Positions 46,801-54,500 of a DNA stretch of 64,000 bases are shown piece after piece (positions within the stretch are counted from its first letter, which is position 1; the number at the start of each line of letters is the position of its first letter). The notes beneath the pieces are model-generated. The model was not told the origin of the DNA, did not search any database, and worked only from the letters and a program-made list of their open reading frames with translations. This stretch comes from UBA60 sp964587885 (GTDB lineage Archaea; Thermoplasmatota; Poseidoniia; Poseidoniales; Poseidoniaceae). Position numbers and translations under genes: made by a program. Where the stretch lies: the NCBI GenBank assembly GCA_964587885.1, contig CAZPME010000001.1:1-64000 (forward strand). Direction: 5' to 3'.

Positions 46801-47631
46801 GATGAATTGTGGATGTGGTGGGATAATGACTGTTATGATAGCGATGGCGACGGAGAAACCGAGGATGATATCGACGTTGAAGACATCAACGCTACCTTCT
46901 CTTTCCCAAGCCCAAATACCTGTGTAATCACCCTCCACGTTGAGGATACCGATGGCAAAATGGCGACGGCAAATGTGACCGTGATGGTTGAAGAATTACC
47001 TCTTACCGATGCGCTATTTGGTGCGGCGGGTGAAACAACTTCAATAATCGCCCTTCTCATCGTCATCTTGAGCCTATTGCTTGTTTTCCTAATGTTTAGG
47101 GGGCGTCAGTTGGATTCACCAAATGTCGACAAATCATGGAGTGCTGAACCGAGCCAAGGCCTAATGAGTATGGCGACAGGACAGGGGATCTACGACCCTC
47201 TTGAGGCGGCTATGGGTGAAATTAGTCCAGTTCCACAATCACAAACTGCGCCAATTCAACCAACTTACCAGAACGATGCCGTATGGCAAGCCCCGCAAGA
47301 ATCTGCGGGCTTAGTTGACCTTAGCGGAGGTACAATAGCATCTCAAGAGATGGCTCCTGTTGCACTACCTACACAAGTAGTACCACAGCCAACACCTATT
47401 CCTCAACCGATTCAGCAACCGGTACAGGTACCGGTTCAGCAACCAACACCAATACCAGTTCAATCTGCAACTGCCCCACCCATCCCTGCTGAAGGATTAC
47501 CGGTCGGATGGACTCAAGAGCAGTGGAATGTCTATGGAGCGCAATGGCTTGAGCAGAGGCAAGTGGTTAGCAAATCTGTAATCCAACAAACTGATAGTTT
47601 ATCAAGCCTCGATGATGATTTGGACTTTTAA
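43831..47631 (+). CDS. Giant surface protein B, paralogue of A, with a GWT-EQW cytoplasmic tail
   Basis: A 1266-aa protein with the same plan as its upstream neighbour. It has a signal segment (EIYSILAIMLFSVFSTLV), the same N-terminal domain opening (VPEWRIGDEWVYDTTFD) with YEPPNEGYDFPM and WYCPEARSYAWNS in parallel positions, a CARDB-like domain, PKD-like repeats and a membrane helix near 1070-1090 (IIALLIVILSLLLVFLMFRG). The cytoplasmic tail is long, with a Pro/Gln/Val-rich stretch before GLPVGWTQEQWNVYGAQWLE and a DLDF end. The pair clearly arose by tandem duplication. ATG 43831 (6 nt after the upstream stop) or ATG 43873 could start it; neither has a good ribosome site. SepF follows after 14 nt. 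Confidence 0.85.
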   Translation: MSEGIESPPHLAYAMRVRVEIYSILAIMLFSVFSTLVENHNQPATELPETSSQGIKLTSASRSLTVGTDVPEWRIGDEWVYDTTFDVAGLIASANISGSWVNALTGDTDVEVIDILYMDLNGSQTLVYLLKSVGDFSTGNNGASLDGFSGRVDMEYEAYDLIRVSDLATIYSNFTVDVDFFAWNFIRQTVGIVHISNYYEPPNEGYDFPMIMGDNWNNSYYSETNITGESDYFDLDGYNTSGNGTTTHQITQQGNPSNGTETIQYTGCGSSFKVNAWDESGDPDGFRWYCPEARSYAWNSFLESSLGMQIDWLLKEYSPVDSQGSNIASSPGIRKTVIDVNTQFDRVRPNADLAVWGNYTQNMGQTPLVGKNLQLRWEVDAEIQSLTTKFNGSAWTTFNVGDSDDNSTTIEDVGSHGIIFWEPVGKIVGVSTVVLDPDVTAIDLVARTDNVVVERIRDGISVNVPPNSINTLPGDVLKFTMLVQNRGTESSPATAVEVSSPDGSSSRVSVPSLTPMESLAFVANWTVPLNQDIGEILLSFEVDPDENITEDGNRSNNLADVNIFVGRLPIADVSTIDGVLTHENATVDAKLSYDPDGGNVSCDFDIDEDEDGEADISVTEEDCLLKWAWDDEGEHIVWVTINDGEGDSITTNTTVSVLNRAPWLNLSAPDNVTAESLITINASNYGDLDSHQYPVSISWPNSMCNEGLTQPTCTFSPSEEGEMTVLAIATDEDNATTSATISFMVDNRPPSLQDVELWRNGSLVVGEWLVNEDETVELKATGYDTALDMDSLFYNWATDADVSPDNFHTTFGANSTTSALWTTSGEHRIQVELFDDDGASGGIGNRTITVLNLAPIVPDIENPTPVFEDQNVMLSGGATDTASDADNLTLCWDLDPITNQDNSGTAEDDCDVEGAMLVHNYTKKGNYSIRFHATDDDGETTTTNVTITVLNKPPSAILTGTSDLSNGLTLTEGDSYTFSGFLSEDTPSDVDELWMWWDNDCYDSDGDGETEDDIDVEDINATFSFPSPNTCVITLHVEDTDGKMATANVTVMVEELPLTDALFGAAGETTSIIALLIVILSLLLVFLMFRGRQLDSPNVDKSWSAEPSQGLMSMATGQGIYDPLEAAMGEISPVPQSQTAPIQPTYQNDAVWQAPQESAGLVDLSGGTIASQEMAPVALPTQVVPQPTPIPQPIQQPVQVPVQQPTPIPVQSATAPPIPAEGLPVGWTQEQWNVYGAQWLEQRQVVSKSVIQQTDSLSSLDDDLDF

Positions 47632-47645
47632 GGAGCGACATAAGA

Positions 47646-48209
47646 ATGGCAAATCTATGGCAATTCTTTGGCTTACCTGACCCTGAAGGTCCGGCAAAGA
47701 AAGAGGGGAAAAAAAGTTCCAAACCAGTTGCGCCAAAACCTGCGGCGTCGACACAAGAACTTTCTAAGGCAATTCAAGCAGCTAAAGGAATTACAGCAAA
47801 CCGCAAGATAATCATCGACAATTGGCGTGGCCCAACAACTCCTGACGGAGATCCATTTCATGATTTAGCCGAGCGAGTGTGGCAAGAACGTAGCAAGAAA
47901 ATCTCCCAACACCCCCCTCAAGCCCTTCGCTATATTGTCCCCGATGAGAATCGTTACAGCCTACCCCTTGAGGGCATGGCAACCCGCCTAAATCAAGGCG
48001 ATTCTCTCATTGTAGATCTACGCTCGCTAATTCACATGGACGCCCACCAATCCGCCTGCCGCAGGGTATTGCGAGAGATGGCCTTAGAGATGGGGTGTGT
48101 GGTATTATCCCTTGAAGAACATGATAAATTGATGCTCATACCAGGAGTTGGTGTTAGCGTAGATATGACCAAACATGAATTAGGTCAAGAACGAGCATTG
48201 ATTCTGTGA
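47646..48209 (+). CDS. sepF: SepF-like cell-division protein
   Basis: SepF links the FtsZ ring to the membrane and is the FtsZ anchor in many archaea. The 187-aa protein begins MANLWQFFGL, a likely amphipathic membrane-binding helix, then a Lys/Pro/Ala-rich linker. The core (about 88-175) has YIVPDENRY, RLNQGDSLIVDLRSLIHMDA, ALEMGCVVLSLEEHDKLMLIPGVGVSVDM, the usual SepF alpha/beta layout of 'GD.LIVDL', '..V..L....LMLIP'. AGGAG overlaps the stop of surface protein B, 10 nt before the ATG, so both are made from one mRNA. The 3' end overlaps the convergent maf gene by 25 nt. A DUF552-family protein of another role is the alternative. Confidence 0.85.
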   Translation: MANLWQFFGLPDPEGPAKKEGKKSSKPVAPKPAASTQELSKAIQAAKGITANRKIIIDNWRGPTTPDGDPFHDLAERVWQERSKKISQHPPQALRYIVPDENRYSLPLEGMATRLNQGDSLIVDLRSLIHMDAHQSACRRVLREMALEMGCVVLSLEEHDKLMLIPGVGVSVDMTKHELGQERALIL

Positions 48210-48862
48210 AGCAATTCTTCAATTGCAGATGGAGCAAAACCGAGTACAGACAATTCATCGCCATTTACCAATTTAGCAAATTTTCCGGCTGGACCAGCCA
48301 AATCATAAGCACCTGCCTTTCCAAGCCACGATTTACTGACCAATAATTCTGACAATTCTGACTCTCCCATCTCGACGAATTCGACTACTGCTTGTTGACA
48401 ATGAGTAGTGACCTTTGCCTCAGGATGAATGAGTCGTGTCGCTGACCATACCGCATGGCGTCGACCAGAGAGGCGTAGTAACATTGCGGCTGCCGCCAAC
48501 TCATCTTCTGGCTGACCGAGTGCTACGAGTGGTTCATCAGGGTCAGCAACCAAAGTGTCAGCCACTACGATAATGACCTGATCGGCAGAGGCCGGTTGGT
48601 CTGCAGGTGATGGGCTGGTTCCGAGCCACTTCCATGTCAGCTCATTGAAGCGTCCCATTTCGGCTTCAAGCCGAGCCGAACTCGCTTTTTGCGCAGCGAT
48701 ATAATCGACCATCTCTCTGACATCTAACCCTGTCGGCGGGGACTGTTCTTGAGCCAATAAGGCAGAAGTTGCAAACCACAAATCACAGCCGGATAAACAA
48801 CCAACCAGTAACTCTCGTCTCCGGCTCGAAGCCGAAGCTAACCAGATTCCGACAACCGTCAT
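48185..48862 (-). CDS. maf: Maf-family nucleotide pyrophosphatase
   Basis: Hydrolyses non-canonical or modified nucleoside triphosphates to monophosphates and is linked to cell-division arrest in bacteria. The 225-aa protein begins (ATG 48862) MTVVGIWLASASSRRRELL, the Maf phosphate-binding start. VVADTLVA with the catalytic Asp, GRRHAVWSATRL and WLGKAGAYDLAGPAGKFA complete the fold. An insertion of about 30 residues, rich in Ser, Pro and Ala, sits before VIIVVADT and is longer than usual. The in-frame GTG/ATG region upstream to 48907 would add 15 unlikely residues. It overlaps sepF at the 3' end. Confidence 0.9.
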   Translation of the reverse strand: MTVVGIWLASASSRRRELLVGCLSGCDLWFATSALLAQEQSPPTGLDVREMVDYIAAQKASSARLEAEMGRFNELTWKWLGTSPSPADQPASADQVIIVVADTLVADPDEPLVALGQPEDELAAAAMLLRLSGRRHAVWSATRLIHPEAKVTTHCQQAVVEFVEMGESELSELLVSKSWLGKAGAYDLAGPAGKFAKLVNGDELSVLGFAPSAIEELLHRINARS

Positions 48863-48960
48863 ATTGATGGCAGAGCATTGCTGCCTTTTCACTTTCCTAC
48901 AGGGCATCGCACAAGCGTCGATTTTATTTGGTCAACTCTTATCCACGTGACGGCGGTAGC

Positions 48961-49683
48961 ATGGAAGAAGGGAATTCTCGATTACCAACTTATGTTGAAG
49001 GTCTTGATGAACAGATGCAAGGTGGCATCCCTCAAGGCCACATTGTTCTAGTCGCGGGATCAAGCGGTTCAATGAAATCTAGCCTGACATTTTCGATGCT
49101 TTACAATGCGGTTCTAAATGGTGATACTTCTGGAATATATGTCACATTAGAACAAGGAAAGGATAGCCTGCGCAGTCACATGGCGGGTATGGGGATGAAT
49201 GTCGATGACCCGCGGGTTCGCAATCGTATCGCAATTATTGACTTGGCTGATCTACGGGTTCAACTCGACGAGCAGGGAATGGCCGGTAAGGTTGACTGGA
49301 TGGGGCAATTAATCAAGCAACTGACTAGTTACCGCGAAAGCATCGGATTTGAAATTTTGATTTTCGACAGTCTTGGAGCCTTTTTCACTTTAACAAAAAT
49401 GGATAACCCACGCGATGAAATTTTCCGCTTGTTTGAAGCTGTTCGTCGTCTGGGATTAACCTCATATTTCATCTGCGAAATGACTGGAGAAGACCATAAG
49501 CAATTCGGCGAATATGGAGTAGAAGATTATCTCTCAGATGGAGTCATTCACCTTGTAATGGACCGTCATACCGATGATGTCCAACGTAAACTCGCCATCG
49601 TAAAAATGCGCCACACTGCCCATATGCTGGGATACAAACCTTTCAACTGGAAGAGTAGTGAAAGCCGATTTACCATCCGTTAA
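48961..49683 (+). CDS. KaiC/RAD55-like RecA-fold ATPase
   Basis: A 240-aa single-domain ATPase of the KaiC/RAD55 group. YVEGLDEQMQGGIPQGHIVLVAG leads into the Walker A loop GSSGSMKSS, where the usual Gly before Lys is Met. GIYVTLEQGKDSLRSHM is the KaiC-type 'SLE' region and FEILIFDSLGAF is Walker B. Such proteins act in signalling, archaellum switching (ArlH-type) or DNA repair, and the partner is not visible. It starts with ATG 48961; an upstream TTG at 48928 is in frame. The gene stands alone between maf (divergent) and glmS (convergent). A RAD55-type clock or motility regulator is a family-level guess. Confidence 0.82.
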   Translation: MEEGNSRLPTYVEGLDEQMQGGIPQGHIVLVAGSSGSMKSSLTFSMLYNAVLNGDTSGIYVTLEQGKDSLRSHMAGMGMNVDDPRVRNRIAIIDLADLRVQLDEQGMAGKVDWMGQLIKQLTSYRESIGFEILIFDSLGAFFTLTKMDNPRDEIFRLFEAVRRLGLTSYFICEMTGEDHKQFGEYGVEDYLSDGVIHLVMDRHTDDVQRKLAIVKMRHTAHMLGYKPFNWKSSESRFTIR

Positions 49684-49735
49684 TTCGGAAATGGGTGATT
49701 GGCGCAAGGTGGCCTTTTTGGGGAGCATTTCTTGC

Positions 49736-51556
49736 CTATTCCACTGTAACCGACTTGGCCAAATTTCTTGGCCGGTCAACATCACAATCAAGTGCTAAAG
49801 CAGTATGATAAGCGAGCAATTGGGTCGGCACTACAGTCAACAATGAAGATAGTAATGAGTCGGTTGCAGGTACTGGTATCGAAATGTCAGCCTCTTCGGC
49901 AATTTTGTCACCTTGCTCATGGATTAGGATTATCTTAGCACCGCGAGCACGACATTCTTGGATATTTGACAAGGTCTTTTCTTTGAGTTCATCATTTGGT
50001 GCAATTACAACGACAGGACTGCCAGCTTCCAAAAGAGCGATCGGGCCGTGTTTCATTTCCGCTGCCGGATAGGCCAAACAAGGCAGATAGGCTACTTCCA
50101 TCAATTTGAGTGCCCCCTCTCGGGCTACACTAGCAGAAACTCCACGACCAAGGAAAAGTACCATCTTGGCATCTTTAACCGCTTCCACGGCTTCCATTAT
50201 TGGCCCAGGATTTTCAAGATATTCAGACAATTGTTCAGGTATGTCGTTTAGGGCCTTGACCAATTCTCGCCCACGACTGCGAGTTAAGGTTCGTGCACGG
50301 CCGATTTGGATTGCAAACATTATCAATGATGCAGTCATGTTGGTGAAGGCTTTGGTTGAAGCCACGGCCTGCTCAGGGCCCGAGTGGATGTAAACTCCTT
50401 TGCCACATTGTCGAGCAATTGATGACCCCACCACATTGACTACGCCGCGCACACTACCACCTTTGAGTTGGATTTCTTTGACCGCAGAAAGGGTATCGGC
50501 AGTTTCTCCACTTTGAGTTACAGCAAAGTACAGAGCATTGGCATCAATCACTGGGTCGTTATGACGGAATTCGCTAGCTACATGGGCCATTGCAGGAACT
50601 CGGGCGAGTTGTTCAATGGCGAGACGTCCAACTTGGCAGGCATGAAGAGAAGTTCCACAACCGAGCAAGCGAACGTGAGGGATTTTTTGCAATTGCCGCG
50701 GCGTAAGATCCAAACCACCTAATCGGCAATTCCCCTCAGAAGAAAGCATCCGGCCAGTGATGCAATGACGCAGTGCTTCGGGCTGCTCATGTATTTCTTT
50801 AAGCATGAAGTGAGGGAAATCACCGAGTTCAGCCTCGCCCCAATCCTCTTCAAGAGTTGTGATATTGGATTCCGCTCTACCACCGGAAAGTAAGTGCATG
50901 TTAGCATTACCAGGAGTCACGACTGCCAATTCTCCGTCCTCAAGGAATATTGCTCGATCGGTATGTTGAGTCAAAGCGTGTTGGTCACTGGCGATGAATG
51001 ACTCTCCTTCGCCCAACCCGATAACCAATGGTGAGCCATTACGAGCGCAGATGATGATGTCTTCGTTTTCAAAAACCACACACAAACCCCACGTTCCACG
51101 AGCGCGTCGCAGCGCTCGACGTACCGACATTAAGGGAGTGCTACCTGCATTGCGGTAATATGAAATCAAATGTACTAGTACCTCAGAATCGGTTTCAGAA
51201 AGGAACTTCACCCCTTGACCTTCAAGTTTTGCGCGCAACTGGCGAGCATTTTCAATAATGCCATTATGGACGATTGCGACATCTTGATTCTTTGAAGCGT
51301 GAGGATGGGCATTTGCATCTGTGACTCCACCATGGGTTGCCCATCGAGTATGAGAAATTCCGATTGTACCTTCGACATCCTCTGGAACTACCTTGCTAAG
51401 TTCAATGACCTTACCAACTTTTTTGGAGATTTCCAATTTACCATTAGCAACCGCAATACCCGATGAATCATAGCCACGATATTCCAAGCGGCGCAATCCT
51501 TCAAGCAGTAACGGAGTAGCTTGTCTATTCCCAATATAGCCAAAAATACCACACAT
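49736..51556 (-). CDS. glmS: Glutamine-fructose-6-phosphate aminotransferase
   Basis: Makes glucosamine 6-phosphate from fructose 6-phosphate and glutamine, the first step to UDP-N-acetylglucosamine for glycans. The 606-aa enzyme begins MCGIFGYIGN, with Cys2 the glutamine nucleophile after Met removal, then RRLEYRGYDSSGIAV and ISHTRWATHGG of the glutaminase. Two SIS domains follow: RLLGCGTSLHACQVG and FAVTQSGETADTLSAVK, then GRGVSASVAREGALKLMEV. The ending RPRNLAKSVTVE is the family C-terminus. ATG 51556 lies 2 nt after the protease gene's stop with GGAG inside that gene, so they are co-transcribed. Confidence 0.98.
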   Translation of the reverse strand: MCGIFGYIGNRQATPLLLEGLRRLEYRGYDSSGIAVANGKLEISKKVGKVIELSKVVPEDVEGTIGISHTRWATHGGVTDANAHPHASKNQDVAIVHNGIIENARQLRAKLEGQGVKFLSETDSEVLVHLISYYRNAGSTPLMSVRRALRRARGTWGLCVVFENEDIIICARNGSPLVIGLGEGESFIASDQHALTQHTDRAIFLEDGELAVVTPGNANMHLLSGGRAESNITTLEEDWGEAELGDFPHFMLKEIHEQPEALRHCITGRMLSSEGNCRLGGLDLTPRQLQKIPHVRLLGCGTSLHACQVGRLAIEQLARVPAMAHVASEFRHNDPVIDANALYFAVTQSGETADTLSAVKEIQLKGGSVRGVVNVVGSSIARQCGKGVYIHSGPEQAVASTKAFTNMTASLIMFAIQIGRARTLTRSRGRELVKALNDIPEQLSEYLENPGPIMEAVEAVKDAKMVLFLGRGVSASVAREGALKLMEVAYLPCLAYPAAEMKHGPIALLEAGSPVVVIAPNDELKEKTLSNIQECRARGAKIILIHEQGDKIAEEADISIPVPATDSLLSSLLTVVPTQLLAYHTALALDCDVDRPRNLAKSVTVE

Positions 51557-51558
51557 TA

Positions 51559-54500
51559 TTACAACTCCATTACTTCTTCACACATCGGACAAGGCATCCG
51601 CTTCAATTGGTCGTTTTTGACAGTGAAATGTGCACCACAGGCTTGACATTCCGCGTGTCTCTCAATATCTCCAGCAATGGGCGGAGGTAATTCTGCAAGT
51701 GGCGGTATCGAACCAATTGACAATGTTGTGGGCAAATCTCCTTGTTGGGGAAGAGACAACTCCGGGAGTTCTACAGGTTCAAAGATTTGCTGCGGCGGCG
51801 GCAATTCTGGTAATTTCTCTTTTGATTCTGCCTTTTCAAGGCGGTTAATACGACGACGTAAGCGTTCACCGGCGGCGTCTTCTTGTGAAGCCTCTTTCAA
51901 AGTCTCAGATAAACTCGGACTCTCTTCAACTTGTTCTGGAGCACTAACCTCGACTATTTCTGCATCCAAGTCAATCGCCACCTTGACCTCAATGTCGAGT
52001 AATTCAAGGTCATCATTTTCTGCCTCAACAAATGCTCCGCCTTTTTCAATAAATTCAATTTCCAATGCTCTCCCACGACGAATAATAACAGATACTACTA
52101 GTATAAGGACAATCAATAATCCAAGAATTCCACTAGCGATTTTTATCTTCATGTCGCGGTCTCCAGGCAACGGTTCTAGAACTCGCTCAAGGAAACTCGA
52201 AGTGTCATCCTCGCCATCAATTCCAGATGTTGGGTCGACCAAATTGTGAACATAAAAACCACCGGCCTTAGACCAATAAAGGAAATGGATGTCACCGTCA
52301 ACTTCGGCTGCGTCAAAGAAATATCCTTCCTCTAGTGATGCCGAAAAACCGGATTCATCGGGTTGAATAATTCCATAGTGTACTTCTGGACCTTGGAAGC
52401 CAACCTTGTCAAACATTACTTGTACACCATCGCCATCACTAACGAAATCAATTGATGTTAGACCCGGTGAAGAATATCTCTCAACCTCTTCTAGCGACCA
52501 CGACGAATCAGTAATTGCATAAACCAACTCAGCATCTTGTCCACTACCTTCTCGCCATGCTGCAATAACTACATCTTCCTCATCAATGACTGAAACATGC
52601 AGATTTGGCAAAGATGCATTATCACCCACCCCTGTTTGAATACTTAGAGAGTTTTGATCGGGCAGTCCATTAGCATAGAACATTCCAACTCGGCTGATAC
52701 CAGTAGTATCATCTCGCATTGCAGTATAGAGAATATGGATTCTCTCATGGCCTATAGCAATTTCAGGAGCACTCCCTAAATGTGACGAAATATCGACGTT
52801 CTGCAAGAAATTGGGGGTCAGCAACCAATCTTCAGCTGATGATGGATTGTTAGTTGTTAGAAGTAGAAGATTGGTCACATCAAGGTAGGAGCCACCAGTC
52901 GCAATGTCACGATGGAATAATGAAATGGCTAATTTACCATCTTGACTAGCCATATTTATGCCCCAATAATCACCTTCAGAAATTTTGATTTGGGGGGTAA
53001 GAGACTGAATCTGCGAGGTTTTTCCGCGCTCATCAACCGTCACAAAAGCGACATCTTGAACGGTATAACCTTCTGAACTAGTGGTTCTGCGCGTCCAAGC
53101 AATGTATGAAGTCTCAGCGTCAGCTGAGATAATTGCTGCATCACCAGCAAAATCACTTTCAATTGTAGTATCTCCAGGCATCGTAAATGACTTTGAGATT
53201 GTACGCAAGTGAAGTTCTCCATCCCGCGTAGTTAGTAGGTGACCAGAGTCATCAACCCCAACGTAGCCGAGTGGTTGCTCAGAAGGCAATGTAGAAAGTT
53301 GGGTTCCAGTTCCCATCAATTCAAGATTATCAAAAATTACATTGAAGGTTGCGAAATTATTTTCCTTGGTATTTTCTATTTGTGTATCATCTTGCATTGC
53401 CGTTATACGGAATTGACGTACGATAGTATCGGAGGCGGAAATAGCAGTTTTGTAAACTTCGTATTCTGTGGTGATTGTTGACCCGGAAATCACTTGGATC
53501 TCATACTGGGAATCAGCGACTTCAAGCCAACCAGCACCATCAATGAACTCTTCTAGGTTTACCGTTACATTGGCCGAACCTTGCTGCCCTATATTTTCTA
53601 TTTTTGCGATGATTTCGAACGGCTCGCCAACCGAAGGAATGCGTGGATTCGTGGAAATCGATTCTGGGCGCACTTGGATATCAACCTCATCAGGGCGCTC
53701 ATAGACTTCAAATTGGAAGATGTATTGGTTATTATCTCGGTTGGAATCATTCAGTTGGTCATGCAAATCAATGCTCAAGGTAACATTATGAATACCAGCT
53801 TCGGTTGGCATCCAGTTCCAAAATATTACACTATGGACATCACCTTGTCTCATATTGGACACTATATATTCAAGGACTGTTGTGCCGAGGTCAGTATCAA
53901 GACGTACAAGCACTTCATCTGCATCTTGGTCACCAAAATTTGCCACATCAAGGTGAACTTCGACCGCAGATTGAACATATCCTCCGACCGCGGGTAAACC
54001 ACCTACCAACACTTGAACACCCCCACTTATGGCTAAATCCGGCGCAGGAGGTTCGTTATCAACATGGAAGGTGCGACGAATCTCATCGGAAATCATTCCC
54101 GACTCGTTTACTATACGGACAGTCAAGCGATGCATGCCGTCATCGACGACAGTTGAATCCCAGGAATACGACCACGAAACCTCGCGATATTCTTGCGGAA
54201 TATAATTGATAACTTCCTCCCAATCTCCGGAATCGACGCGTAATTCAACCGATGCCACTTCAATCCCTACCCAATCGCCACCAATTTCTTCAATCCCCTG
54301 CAAAGCGTCATGGCCACTAGGTTCATCAAAATCAATCTCATGTTTGCCAACTTGATACATCCTTGTTTCACTATTTGAAGCATCACCCGAGATGGAAATC
54401 GCCCTTGCCTCTACCCTTGTATTTGCTGAATTTTTAGCCCAATCATCCTTGGGTGTAATATCAATAAACCAATCTGCATTACCACCTGCGCGCGTCCAAT

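Noticed and set aside
48869..48885. GGCAG-AGCATTG-CTGCC stem followed by TTTTC between maf and the KaiC-like gene
   Set aside because: It lies between divergent starts, where a terminator makes little sense, and the stem is only 5 bp.
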